Source: Nostocaceae cyanobacterium
GTDB taxonomy: Bacteria > Cyanobacteriota > Cyanobacteriia > Cyanobacteriales > Nostocaceae
NCBI GenBank assembly: GCA_030065825.1
Contig: JASJCY010000007.1
Coordinates: 1-64,000 of the forward strand
DNA: 64,000 nucleotides
Reading direction: 5' to 3'
Shown here: positions 26,126 to 35,783 of the stretch, piece by piece
Layout: every line of letters starts with the position of its first letter
Numbering within the stretch: position 1 is the first letter of the stretch
Translations under genes and position numbers: made by a program
The notes under the pieces: generated by a model
Told to the model about the DNA's origin: nothing
Databases searched by the model: none
Seen by the model: only the letters and a program-made list of their open reading frames with translations

Positions 26126-26795
26126 AGGACTGGTTTCTGCATCCAGCCCAGCAAGGAGTGATTTTTGACGCTTCTTTTGACCCAGTTGCTGCATGTTTCC
26201 CGTATTTTTACGGGTACTTAAAAAGAAAACTCAAAAAGGCGCAACTCAGTCAAAATAAAGATAATTTGCATAAACAGAAATCGACTTTGCAAAGTTAAGG
26301 CATGAAATAATAACGATAAGGCACTGGAACAGGGAGCATCCCAAATGTTTAAATTCCCCTCAGACTATAAGTCTGGGGAAGCATCCCAAATTTTAATAAA
26401 TACTTGTACCCCATACCCTAGAAGGGTTTGGCTAGACGGACAAATGTTGATATCATATCAAAACATCCAAAAACTTAATTATGATATTCTGATTAAATCA
26501 GGATTTACGATATTGTCACAATTGGTCGTCGGTGCGTGACCGAGCGTTGTCAAAAAAATTGGTGACACTACAAACCTTAATTTACCGTACAGTATTTATA
26601 AAAGTGTCACACACCCTACCCTTATAAATGTGCCAGTTGCGTCAATCCTATAAATATCAGTTTCCTTCTCTAAGTACTTTTAACGCCACAATTCTTTACT
26701 AAATCAGCTTTATGTTGATTTATACATTTATATCTTTACCCTCTAAGACTAAGTTGTTTGCTACTTTTTATATAAAGGGAGCGGTAGAACCAAAA
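26126..26795. other. Intergenic region with two repeat families
   Basis: No gene is supported. A GGGAGCATCCCAAAT motif occurs twice near 26333-26390, around a CCCCTCAGACT hairpin, and is followed by CCCTAGAAGGGT; the same motifs appear near 57944-58071. The stretch 26499-26654 is the plus-strand copy of a long dispersed repeat (see 43101-43237). The 64-codon frame at 26345 crosses these repeats. Confidence 0.5.
26499..26654 (+). repeat. About 150-bp dispersed repeat, copy 1
   Basis: Contains CAGGATTTACGATATTGTCA, CAATTGGTCGTCGGTG, then GTGTCACACACCCTACCCTT and AAATGTGCCAGTTGCGTCA. All these blocks recur, in the same order but on the other strand, at 43101-43237 in another intergenic region. 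The spacing between blocks is roughly preserved. Confidence 0.7.
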
Positions 26796-27341
26796 TTACT
26801 TCAAATCCAACAATCCCTCTTCCTTCAATTTAGGATTAAATCGAATTTGCATTTGTAAACCTCGTGCTTGCAATACCTTTAAAATTTCCGCCTCTACTCG
26901 TCGCGCTACATTTTTAATAACCTTAATTTTCGCCATTTCATCATTAGCCGGATTATCATAGTTAGCCTGTTCTTCAGCAGTAATTAAGGCTTTGGCATCA
27001 ATAGGCTGAGTCCATTTTGGTTTATCATCTCTATTCCCCATAGGTACAGCACCATTTTCCGCAATCCATGCCTTTTCAATATTTTCTAAAACAGCACGAT
27101 TGGGACGTTCAATAGTTTGAACTTTTACCCAATAACATGATTGTGGTTGACGGATTAAATGCTGGGTTAAACTGACACAAACATTACGGGAATACCCAAT
27201 AAATTGCAATATTTTTTCTTGATTAAAAATTGCATAAACTCCAATTTTACTTTGAAATTCTGCGGGTAATTTACCATTATTATCAATGTAAGGAATGTAT
27301 TCTAAGTCTGTTAAAGAAAAAATATTGCTATCAATCGTCAT
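26796..27341 (-). CDS. GIY-YIG nuclease family protein
   Basis: The 181-residue protein has a GIY-YIG core at about residues 33-105: GVYAIFNQEKILQFIGYSRN gives the GVY and FIG elements and the conserved Arg, and LENIEKAWIAENGAVP supplies the Glu-containing helix. The rest is a charged C-terminal region (MAKIKVIKNVARRVEAEILK). Similar stand-alone proteins are common in cyanobacteria, and their function is not defined as far as I know. It is a single gene flanked by repeat-rich DNA on both sides. Confidence 0.82.
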   Translation of the reverse strand: MTIDSNIFSLTDLEYIPYIDNNGKLPAEFQSKIGVYAIFNQEKILQFIGYSRNVCVSLTQHLIRQPQSCYWVKVQTIERPNRAVLENIEKAWIAENGAVPMGNRDDKPKWTQPIDAKALITAEEQANYDNPANDEMAKIKVIKNVARRVEAEILKVLQARGLQMQIRFNPKLKEEGLLDLK

Positions 27342-27571
27342 AATTGTCTTGTCAAGGGTAAAGAACTATTGACATAAAACTTCTTGATCTGGAGTTTCAA
27401 GTGTGAAACTACCATCAAAATTGTGAGTGATTATCAGTGAATTCGACTAACCTCTTGGATTCTACAATTTTGTCAGCGTCTAAGAGAGTTTTCAAAATTA
27501 AGAATCTTGAAGTAGGATCATGATACTTCCAATCTTTCGATATATAAAGTAACCTTTTGGGAATCTAACCA
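27342..27571. other. Intergenic region before the hairpin array
   Basis: AT-rich sequence between the GIY-YIG gene start and the repeat array. No gene or signal was recognised. Confidence 0.4.
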
Positions 27572-28175
27572 TAACTATAGCGAAGCGAGTTTTTTGAACC
27601 CCATAACTATAGCGAAGGGAGTTTTTCTGGATACAAGCATTGCAAATTCGCAATAGTTTTAACTATAGCGCTATAGATATAAGCATTGCAATTTCGCAAT
27701 AGTTTTAACTCTAGCGCTAGAATTTTTCTGGCAATGGAACCCTGTAACTATAGTGAAGGGAGTTTTTCCACTTAAAACAATTGCAACTTCGCAATAGTTT
27801 TAACTCTAGCGCTATAGATATAAGCATTGCGATTAGGCAATAGTTTTAACTATAGCGCTAGAGTTTTTCTGGCAATGGAACCCTGTAACTATAGCGAAGG
27901 GAGTTTTTCTGGATATAACCATTGTAATTACGCAATAGTTTTAACTATAGCGCTAGAGATATAACCATTGCAATTACGCAATAGTTTTAACTATAGCGCT
28001 AGAGTTTTTTTGGCAATGGAACCCCGTAACTATAGCGAAGGGAGTTTTTCTGGATACAACCATTGCGATTACGCTATAGTTTTAACTATAGCGCTAGAGT
28101 TTTTCTGGCACCATAACTATAGCGAAGGGAGTTTTTCCAGATACAAAAATTGCGATTACGCAATAGTTTTTTTTG
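27572..28175. repeat. Array of palindromic tandem repeats
   Basis: Two short motifs alternate through 600 bp. Motif A, AACTATAGCGAAGGGAGTTT, starts at 27573, 27605, 27746, 27897, 28028 and 28115. Motif B, ATTGCAATTACGCAATAG followed by TTTTAACTATAGCGCTAG, occurs about eight times. B contains two palindromes (ATTGCnnnnnGCAAT and CTATAGCGCTATAG), and it often occurs as a pair between two A motifs, joined by TTTTTCTGGCAATGGAACCC. Copies differ by a few bases. The spacing of A (32, 141, 151, 131, 87 bp) is irregular. The short plus-strand frame at 27968-28210 is a by-product of the repeats. Confidence 0.85.
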
Positions 28176-28800
28176 GGAATTTCATATCTTGCACTTACAA
28201 GTTTCATTAAAGAAACTAACTCCTGCCCAGACGCTCCGCGAACGGGGTTCCCCGCGTTGAGCAAACTTCGGGGACCCAAACCGACACCCTACCCTACGGG
28301 AAAGCCTACGGCTAACGGGTATCTACTCCCCAGAGGCTACGCCAACGCCACTTTGGCGAAGAGAAGTTGCGTGCGCGGAGAGAAGTTCGTTGGCGGTGAG
28401 ACAGTGTGGTCTTGGGGGTTTCCCCCATGAACAACTGCGAACCCGAAGGGGGTTCCCCCGCTTAAAGAAACTAACTCCTAAGCCCTCCGGGCAGGCTGCG
28501 CCAACGGAGACGCTCCGCGAACGGGGTTCCCCGCATTGAGCAAACTTCGGAGACCCAAACCGACAGGCAAGCGTGGACTCACCGCCAACAACTCTGTGCT
28601 TACGCAGGCTAGAAACCCTGATTTTTCCTAGTCCGCGCAGGCGGACTACTCTGCGAGAAGCCGCACTTCTAGCCTACGGCAATGCTTACGCATACGAGAA
28701 GCCACTCCGTGTCTACCGCGTCTATGTACATGTAGCCGCACCCTTATAGGGTGTCGGCTACTTTGAAAACACGCCCTAGCCCCTATATTTCTTAAGACTT
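28176..28800. repeat. GC-rich mosaic of cyanobacterial intergenic repeats
   Basis: Base composition turns GC-rich compared with the flanks. A block from AAGAAACTAACTCCT to GACCCAAACCGAC occurs at about 28209-28287 and again at 28464-28565, where it carries an extra CCGGGCAGGCTGCGCCAACG insert. Both contain GACGCTCCGCGAACGGGG and TTCCCCGC. Other pieces (GGCTACGCCAACG, GGCGGTGAG) are familiar repeat words. No gene is supported; the frame at 28173-28430 is repeat-derived. Confidence 0.65.
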
Positions 28801-28820
28801 AGCAACTGCCAAAAAATAAA

Positions 28821-28853
28821 CGCAAGCGTCCATTTTAAAGACTAACGCTTGCG
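28821..28853 (-). terminator. Intrinsic terminator of the cellulose operon
   Basis: CGCAAGCGT at 28821-28829 pairs with ACGCTTGCG at 28845-28853. On the minus strand the hairpin is followed by TTTATTTTTTGG. It starts 26 bp after the bcsA stop codon, where an operon terminator is expected. Confidence 0.7.
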
Positions 28854-28878
28854 CTTGTGCAATTCGATTTAAATATTG

Positions 28879-31491
28879 CTACAGGGCTTGTAACATTTGT
28901 TTAATTTTGTCATCTTGACGTTCCTTGAATTTATTTGGGAAATTGAACTCGATGGCAATCTTGTTACCATGGAAGTCTTCATCTACAGAAGCAATTTCAG
29001 CGACAAAACGATTTGATGAGGAACCATTGGTATCCTGACTCAAAAGTAAACCAACTAGTGGTTTAACAGTACGCATCACATGCAATTCATTTTGTCCAAT
29101 AAATTTATCCGCAGCAATGGCTTTTTTACCATCTAATTCTAGGCGTAAACCACTGACTCCCATTTCTGTAACTACACCAGGGAAAAAGTGACCATCCCAG
29201 TACATTTGACCGAAAACGCTAACTTGCTTGCGTACCTTTTTCCGGGTAACGGGTTTGATATCACGCAAGGAACGAGTCAGACTGGTGGCTAAAAACCAAA
29301 TAGATTGTAAGGGTTTGTCTTCGTGTTTTCGTTTTTGAGAATACCATTCCCGAACATCCGAATATAAAACTAGAACTAAATCATCCTGTTGGGCAGGGGT
29401 AATATTGATAAAATCAACTGCCAAATGAGTTTCTGTATCATTGACAGGAGACAGACGCACAACCCTTGCTGTTAATGAAACACGAGCGGTGAAATCTCCC
29501 ATCACCTCTAGTTGGACTTCATCTGGTAAATTGGGCCAAGATTCTAAGGAAATTAAAGCCCCAGTTTCCGAGATATTAACCGTTTCCCCCATGATGGTTT
29601 GGTTATTGCTGGAAATTACCACAGGAAGCCGTCGCTGCAAACGGTGGGCAATACGTATTTGTGGTTGTTCTAATCCAACTAGTACAGCTGCTACCAATAA
29701 CGTCAGGTTAAAACCAGACCAGAGGGTGTTTACTAACACAGCTTCTGTATCCTCTGGACGCAACAGTAACCAGAAGGGAACAGCAACCAAGGAAACAATT
29801 ACCAGTGAGGTGACTATTACCAGACCCCGCATTGATTGCCAGTCAAAGGTACGTTCGGTAATATATCCTCCCTTATCGGTAACGTTAAAAGAACCCATTT
29901 TGGGGTTAATCAGCGCCAACAAGGTTACCCACCCCGCTTGGAAAGACATCACAAATTCAAAAATTTCATTCCAGAGGGAGAAACGGACTTGCTTATAGAT
30001 AATGTGGTTAGTAAATAGTGACAGGAGAACGTGGGGAAGTGCGTAGGCTAAAGTTTCCAAACCCAAACCTTGGATGGGGTTAATCCCGAATAACAAGAAC
30101 AATGTGGGAATAATGGCATAAATCAGCCGGGGATAGCCATACAAAAAATGGGAAGTTGCACTGAAATAACAAATGCGTTGGGCAAATGTCAGATTTAGTT
30201 TCCGGTTGAATAAGGGGTTTTCAATCCGCAGAATCTGCGCCATTCCCCTTGCCCAGCGTACCTGTTGACCCACGTAAGCAGACAAAGTATCTGGTGCTAA
30301 ACCAGCTACCATGATTTTGTCGTAGTAAATAGACCTGTAGCCGCGAGAATGTAATCGCAACGCTGTGTGACAATCTTCTGTTACCGTTTCCACCGCAATT
30401 CCATCCACTTCCAAGGCATGGCTTTTACGAATTACTGCCGCAGAACCACAGAAAAAGGCTGCATTCCAAAAATCGTTACCGTTTTGCAGCACCTTGTAAA
30501 AAAGTTCATTGCTCACAGGCACTTTACCATCTGTAAGCAAATTCCGCTCAAAGGGATCGGGGTTATAAAACCAGTGGGGGGTTTGGACAAATGATACTTT
30601 GGGGTCTTGAAAGAAACCCACTGTATGTAGGAGGAATTGCCGGGATGGGATGTGGTCGCAGTCCAGAATTAAAACTAAATCCCCATCGGTTTTGCGAAAA
30701 GCAGTATTGATATTACCAGCTTTGGCATGTTCATTATCACCCCGCGTCATGTGAATACAGCCCAGTTCTTCACACATTTCCTTGAGCTGTTCCCTGCGTT
30801 TGCGGAATTTTTCCCGACGTGGATCGTCTTCTTTATATCTTTCTGGACGACCATCATCCAGGATATAAACTTTTTTCTTGTTTGGGGCATATTCGCAAGC
30901 TATGGCTGCTAATGCTGTCTTGCGTACTAGCTCCACATCTTCATTGTAAGTGGGAATATAGATATCAACCTTTAACCATTCTTGTTCAGGAATAGTGGCA
31001 AGGTTGATAGGTTGACGATCCTTGATTTTTAGGGTTTGGAAATATGCCAGTACCAGGGTGATGACCGCATAAAGTTCTGCGGCAAACAACAGCACACAAG
31101 CGATGCTGTTAAGAACGCCATCAAAGTTGAGGGTGTAGCTAGTCCGGTAGTAGAGATACCGCATTGTTGTTACTAAGCTTAACCACACCATAAATAGGTG
31201 GTAATACAAGCTCACTTCTGGAGAAGATTCTTTGCCCTCAGCACTAACAACAAAATAACCGAGTAGCACTAAAAATACGGCTATAGCCCCCTGTTGCCAA
31301 CGTTCTAGGGGAGTAGTAATTAGTGGAACTGAGAGTATCAACAGTAAAAGTACTACCCACTTAAACTGTTTTACTCCTAGCTTTCTCAGAACCCTGTCAA
31401 ATAATTTGGGTATCCTATCTACTAGCCAATAGCTGAATGGAGAACGCCGGCTATTGCCTTGCTTATTAGCTCTTTTTACAGAAGAAGACAT
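28879..31491 (-). CDS. bcsA: Cellulose synthase catalytic subunit BcsA (UDP-forming)
   Basis: The 870-residue inner-membrane GT2 enzyme polymerises glucose from UDP-glucose and extrudes the chain. All processive-GT2 signatures are present: DDG at 212, DCDH at 277, TED with Asp373 and QQVRW at 409-413. Membrane helices lie at about 45-160 and 430-600. The C-terminal part has a PilZ domain with RIAHR at 613-617 and NISETG at 639-644, so c-di-GMP activation is expected. About 170 residues follow, with a second PilZ-like segment (FPGVVTEMGVSGLRLELDGK). It is the last gene of the minus-strand operon and ends at a good terminator. Confidence 0.93.
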   Translation of the reverse strand: MSSSVKRANKQGNSRRSPFSYWLVDRIPKLFDRVLRKLGVKQFKWVVLLLLILSVPLITTPLERWQQGAIAVFLVLLGYFVVSAEGKESSPEVSLYYHLFMVWLSLVTTMRYLYYRTSYTLNFDGVLNSIACVLLFAAELYAVITLVLAYFQTLKIKDRQPINLATIPEQEWLKVDIYIPTYNEDVELVRKTALAAIACEYAPNKKKVYILDDGRPERYKEDDPRREKFRKRREQLKEMCEELGCIHMTRGDNEHAKAGNINTAFRKTDGDLVLILDCDHIPSRQFLLHTVGFFQDPKVSFVQTPHWFYNPDPFERNLLTDGKVPVSNELFYKVLQNGNDFWNAAFFCGSAAVIRKSHALEVDGIAVETVTEDCHTALRLHSRGYRSIYYDKIMVAGLAPDTLSAYVGQQVRWARGMAQILRIENPLFNRKLNLTFAQRICYFSATSHFLYGYPRLIYAIIPTLFLLFGINPIQGLGLETLAYALPHVLLSLFTNHIIYKQVRFSLWNEIFEFVMSFQAGWVTLLALINPKMGSFNVTDKGGYITERTFDWQSMRGLVIVTSLVIVSLVAVPFWLLLRPEDTEAVLVNTLWSGFNLTLLVAAVLVGLEQPQIRIAHRLQRRLPVVISSNNQTIMGETVNISETGALISLESWPNLPDEVQLEVMGDFTARVSLTARVVRLSPVNDTETHLAVDFINITPAQQDDLVLVLYSDVREWYSQKRKHEDKPLQSIWFLATSLTRSLRDIKPVTRKKVRKQVSVFGQMYWDGHFFPGVVTEMGVSGLRLELDGKKAIAADKFIGQNELHVMRTVKPLVGLLLSQDTNGSSSNRFVAEIASVDEDFHGNKIAIEFNFPNKFKERQDDKIKQMLQAL

Positions 31492-31769
31492 TTTGGTTCA
31501 ACAGATTTTCAATAGGGAATCTTAAAGTTTTTACCTGTCTTGATTTAGATTTGAAAATTATCAAAAAAGAGTGGATTTTAAGAGCTAATAGCTAATATTT
31601 AAAATCAGCTATTAGCCTTTAATTAGTATGGCACACCCTGAAATTTAAATATATGTCCCCATGTTTGGGGAAACATTAATTGATATCTGTAATTTGCACT
31701 TCTTAAGTTGTAATTACAAATCTAAACTTTGTCAGAATAGGAAACTATTAAAACTCCCTGTTAACAGAT
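31492..31769. other. Spacer between bcsB and bcsA
   Basis: A 278-bp AT-rich gap within the operon. It contains TAAGAGCTAATAGCTAATATT with a nearby inverted AATCAGCTATTAGCC, which could form a hairpin on the transcript. No gene is seen. Confidence 0.4.
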
Positions 31770-34151
31770 TTATTTGCTGTCATTAGGGTTAACACGCTTG
31801 AGATATAACTGACCGATACCATAAAGCAGAAGAGTTACACCCACTATACCCGCAGGTAGCAACAGCCAGTTTTCTTGGATAATCCGCGATGCTTTGCTGA
31901 ATATGGATGTATTCTCCAAGCGACGGGATTCTGGAGCATTTTGGAAAAATGCCAGTTGGTAGGCATCTGGATCGTAAGGAAGTGGGTTTTTCTGGTCGCT
32001 GTCAATTAGTACCGTGTCCTGTTTGAGTTGGAAAAACCAGGGGTCTTGATTTAGAACCTGTCGGACTCTGTCTAAGCCAGTTTCTGTTTGAGCTGTTAAA
32101 GCCAAAACCACGCGATCGCCATTCCAAGGAGAGATAATTTGTTTAATCATCCCTTGTGAATCTTGGGGGGTTTGAATTGTTGAGTCAGCGAAGGAGCGGG
32201 AAAATGCTTGACTGAGATTAAAACCCTGAGACTGGCTTAATACTTCTGGTAAGGGAAAATCATTTATAGTCCCAATGGTCACCAAATGCTCCCCATCCCG
32301 GACTGCCTTTGGTAAGTCTGGGGGGATGTAAACGTCTAATTTGACTCCATCTGCTTGACTCAGACGTCCCAAACGTTCGCTAAAGGCTAGCAGGGTCAAT
32401 ATATCGGTATTGGAGGGATTTGGGGGTAAAACAGCTGCTGTTCTAGATAAGTCCTGGGGTGCGGCAAAAGGAAAACCAAATCGCATTAACTCTAGGTTTG
32501 GTAATTGCACCGAAGTTTCTCGATTTAAATCGAAACTAGTATCGGCATGTACTGTACCTGATAACTGCTGAGTTGGTGGACTGCTACATCTTTCTCTATC
32601 AAAGGGTTCCCTAGGATTCATCCGGAAGAACACTTGCAGTTTCGAGTCGGGCTGAATCAGGTTTGCTGGTAAATCCACCTTGAGATTTTTGCGATTTTCA
32701 CCAGATTCGGAGGTCAGACGGGCACCACCAATAAAAACTCCATCCAGTAAAACTTCTACTGCCGAGGTTCTGGGATTCACTTGGGGACCGTAGCTATAGA
32801 CCAAATTCATCGAACTACCGCGCAAGAACCTGTCATCTGGCAAAGCGCGAAAATCAATTTCTACAGGTGGTGCACCTGAACCACGTACAGTCACATCCCT
32901 AAAAGATTTTCCGTCAACTTGGGTTTTAATGTCGCTGAGTTTAAACTCATTTGACTCTGGTAAATAACGGGGCCACTGTCGCACTCCTGGTGTTCCTATG
33001 TCTTTGATCTGATCTACAAAAATTACTTGACCAGTGCCCATTCTCTGTAAATCTGGCTCCGCCAAAAACTGTGCTGCCTTCTCAACCCCTTTGGGTCCAT
33101 TACCAGTCACAATCAAAATTGGGACTCCACCCTCTTTTTCACTTTTAGTTAGGATGAGTACCCCTGTGTCCGGGGAAACTGGGCTTTGAGAGCGATCAAG
33201 AATTTGAGAGCCAATGATTTTCACAGGCAACTTTAAGGAGGCTAGAATTGGTTGTTCCCTAGGAGTACCTACGATTACTAAGCGATCGTTACCTCTTGCT
33301 GACCCCACATCAGGGACCATATCAGTGTCTATAGGGCGAAACTCTGCCTTTCTGCCTAAAGAAGCTTGCAAGCGAGAAGATGCTGTTAACCAGGATTGGG
33401 TTACTTGGCTGGGTCGTAAATATTTAATCTTGCTGGGTTCTAAACCCAGTTCGTCCAATAAGGGATAGGGATAGCGGCTAAAATTCAGAGGAATTGGCTT
33501 GGGATTAAATTGAAAAGTTAACTTGGAATCTGGTAAGATTTCTGTCCACAAGTCGGGGCTACCGGGGTCGGTACATTCTTCGGAGTTATGCTGCTGCGCC
33601 ACAATCTTAATTTCGTTATAGTCCTGAAGCAGCTTTGGCGGGATATTAAACAGAATTTGCCCGACTTGAGACTGTCTGCGGTTCAGGGGTACACTGCCGA
33701 TGCTGGTATCGTTTATCAGTACTGTCAGATTAGAACGATTGGCATATAAGGCTGGGGAATGTTGAAAGCGGACTAAAGCTTTGAGAGTTTTAACATTCCA
33801 ACTCCGAGGACGGGTAAAACCAAGACGGGCTTCTGCATAAGACCCCCGCAGACGCATACGATTGCCTACAATCGGACTGCGATTAAATTCTAAGTTGTGG
33901 GTAAATACTGGCTGGGATTGTTTGGCTGCACTGGCTGATTTTCTGTTTGCTTGTGCCAACAACATAACCGGCTGTTGCCCTGAATTTCCCAGTAATTGGT
34001 CATTTTGGGGGATAGATAGGGAATCGTCTAATTGCAGGTCACCTCCGCTTTCAGCACGAGCAGATGGGAATGAACTTGGAAACAGTAAAAGACAAAAAGT
34101 AACAATAATGGCTTTTTTACTGATTTGGGACAGTTGAAACAACAACTTCAT
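31770..34151 (-). CDS. bcsB: Cellulose synthase regulatory subunit BcsB
   Basis: The 793-residue protein has the BcsB layout. A signal peptide (KKAIIVTFCLLLFPSSFPSA) leads to a large periplasmic part with two carbohydrate-binding-like and flavodoxin-like modules, and one C-terminal membrane anchor (LLLPAGIVGVTLLLYGIGQL) at about 765-785 packs against BcsA. Recognisable stretches are RLRGSYAEARLGFTRP near residue 100 and PPVEIDFRALPDDRFLRGSS in the middle. It guides the growing glucan across the periplasm and is required for synthase activity. It lies between the GH8 gene and bcsA. Despite the old name, the c-di-GMP site is in BcsA rather than here. Confidence 0.88.
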   Translation of the reverse strand: MKLLFQLSQISKKAIIVTFCLLLFPSSFPSARAESGGDLQLDDSLSIPQNDQLLGNSGQQPVMLLAQANRKSASAAKQSQPVFTHNLEFNRSPIVGNRMRLRGSYAEARLGFTRPRSWNVKTLKALVRFQHSPALYANRSNLTVLINDTSIGSVPLNRRQSQVGQILFNIPPKLLQDYNEIKIVAQQHNSEECTDPGSPDLWTEILPDSKLTFQFNPKPIPLNFSRYPYPLLDELGLEPSKIKYLRPSQVTQSWLTASSRLQASLGRKAEFRPIDTDMVPDVGSARGNDRLVIVGTPREQPILASLKLPVKIIGSQILDRSQSPVSPDTGVLILTKSEKEGGVPILIVTGNGPKGVEKAAQFLAEPDLQRMGTGQVIFVDQIKDIGTPGVRQWPRYLPESNEFKLSDIKTQVDGKSFRDVTVRGSGAPPVEIDFRALPDDRFLRGSSMNLVYSYGPQVNPRTSAVEVLLDGVFIGGARLTSESGENRKNLKVDLPANLIQPDSKLQVFFRMNPREPFDRERCSSPPTQQLSGTVHADTSFDLNRETSVQLPNLELMRFGFPFAAPQDLSRTAAVLPPNPSNTDILTLLAFSERLGRLSQADGVKLDVYIPPDLPKAVRDGEHLVTIGTINDFPLPEVLSQSQGFNLSQAFSRSFADSTIQTPQDSQGMIKQIISPWNGDRVVLALTAQTETGLDRVRQVLNQDPWFFQLKQDTVLIDSDQKNPLPYDPDAYQLAFFQNAPESRRLENTSIFSKASRIIQENWLLLPAGIVGVTLLLYGIGQLYLKRVNPNDSK

Positions 34152-34310
34152 GGCACGGTGTAATAGTTTTGGGTTAACTCAGGGTTGGATATTTTCGTTG
34201 TATGAATTTTTCGTAGTTATAAATGCATAAGTCTGAAATGTTTCTTTTATACCGCAAAATGTGAATTTTTTTTACTTCATAGTCGAATTTTCAAAAATGT
34301 ATCCCTTTTA

Positions 34311-35576
34311 TTAATTTGTCTGTAAGAATTTGCCCTCAATTGCCTCCGGAGGCAGCAAACCCAACCAAGCTAGGTTTTGAGTATAATATGCGGAAATATC
34401 ACCCCAAATGCCGTCTTGGTATTGGGGTATTAGTTTTGTCTCCAACACTTCACCTGCTAGTTGCGGTGCCACTAACCTCCAACCTGCATAGACCATGGCA
34501 TACTGGGATGTGGCTTCATAATCGACTAATGCTGTTCCCTGGAGGTCGATACGGGCTGGCAGTCGGGATTGTTCACGCCACAGTTGTTGTAGGTGAGTGC
34601 TGGCTGTTTGCAAATAAGCCTTAGCCTGAGATGAATTAAACCATTGTGCATCCAGTGCCAGACGCCACCAAACTCGATAAGCATCAAAGCTATACAAACT
34701 CTGAATTTTGCTTGTTGGTGGTAGAGGTTGGTATTTCCCGGTTTGGACATTCAAACTCACCCAGTCACTAGGCAATCCCACTGCTGAAATTTGGGAAGAT
34801 TTCTCCAGAATTTCGTAACTAGTTTCTACCAGACTCAACCAATCACGTTCTTTATCCACTTGGGCAAAGATGCGAAAGGCATAGGGAGCCAGATATGAAG
34901 GATTAAGATGAATGGTAGATGCATTGGGGACAAATGCAGCCTTTGGACCCGGTAGCAAATAACGCTTTCCTCCCACAGCAGAAACCGTGGAAAGCTTCCA
35001 TAAATCCTCCAGCTTGGTTTTTGCCAACTTGAGGTATTCTGGGCGATTCCAGCGTCTTGATGCCAAAATGAGGGCAGTAATGGCATCAATATCGCCATCG
35101 CTGGCAAAGTTGTTATCGATAGTGCCCCAATTGCCATCTGCCTTCGGTCCCCACTTCCATGCCCATAAACTGTCTGTAGGTTTGCCCCCTTCTTGACGTC
35201 GGAGGTTATTTTCCGCCCAGTTTAAGGTGAGGGCAAAAACTGCCGGATCGTTGATAAATACAGCCCGCAGCATGGCATAAGCCTGTCCCTCACTGGTAGA
35301 GCGATCGCTGGCTTCATAATCGATCACCCTGCCATCGTCTTGAATAAATCTCTGGCGGTAGCCTTCCCAACTTTGAGCTAATAACTCTCGATTAGGAATC
35401 GATGGGGATAGTTCTGCCAAAAATACTGATGTAGTTTTGCCATCAGTAAATGGTGTTTTTGCTACCACAGGAGTTTTTTTACCAGTTGTTTCAGGCTTAA
35501 AGACCGGGTATACTGAGTTACAAGCATAAAAGGCGATGGGAAAGGCAATAGCTGCCAAAATTGCCAGGTATCGCAT
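34311..35576 (-). CDS. bcsZ: Glycoside hydrolase family 8 endoglucanase (BcsZ-like)
   Basis: The 421-residue periplasmic or lipid-anchored GH8 enzyme should trim beta-1,4-glucan during export. After a short hydrophobic N-terminus (LAILAAIAFPIAFYACNS, with a possible lipobox FYAC) comes the catalytic (alpha/alpha)6 barrel. SWEGYRQRFIQDDGRVIDYE leads to STSEGQAYAMLRAVF, whose Glu is the expected acid; DGDIDAITALILASRRW and DAYRVWWRLALD are further GH8 signatures. It is part of the five-gene cellulose cluster, 159 bp upstream of bcsB. The gene symbol follows its context and family. Inverting GH8 enzymes of this kind are needed for normal cellulose output in enterobacteria. Confidence 0.85.
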   Translation of the reverse strand: MRYLAILAAIAFPIAFYACNSVYPVFKPETTGKKTPVVAKTPFTDGKTTSVFLAELSPSIPNRELLAQSWEGYRQRFIQDDGRVIDYEASDRSTSEGQAYAMLRAVFINDPAVFALTLNWAENNLRRQEGGKPTDSLWAWKWGPKADGNWGTIDNNFASDGDIDAITALILASRRWNRPEYLKLAKTKLEDLWKLSTVSAVGGKRYLLPGPKAAFVPNASTIHLNPSYLAPYAFRIFAQVDKERDWLSLVETSYEILEKSSQISAVGLPSDWVSLNVQTGKYQPLPPTSKIQSLYSFDAYRVWWRLALDAQWFNSSQAKAYLQTASTHLQQLWREQSRLPARIDLQGTALVDYEATSQYAMVYAGWRLVAPQLAGEVLETKLIPQYQDGIWGDISAYYTQNLAWLGLLPPEAIEGKFLQTN

Positions 35577-35783
35577 GATTAATCAGTTATTTGCAACGTT
35601 GTTATCTTGGGGTTAATTTACTTCTAAGTGTAGACGGTGATTCATTTATAACCTTTGATGGATGGAATTTGACAGATAGGACAGTGATTTTCAAAGAGTA
35701 ACTCCAGAAAGCCTTTGTAGTAATTATTCCCATCCAACTAGTCCCAATTAACTGAGGATGACTAAATTTTCCCAAGCCCTAGG

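Noticed and set aside
27968-28210. 80-codon ORF with repeated NYSEGSFS residues
   Set aside because: The peptide repeat is just the translation of the palindromic DNA array, and no ribosome binding site is present.
28173-28430. 85-codon plus-strand ORF in GC-rich DNA
   Set aside because: It lies wholly inside the repeat mosaic that recurs 250 bp downstream.
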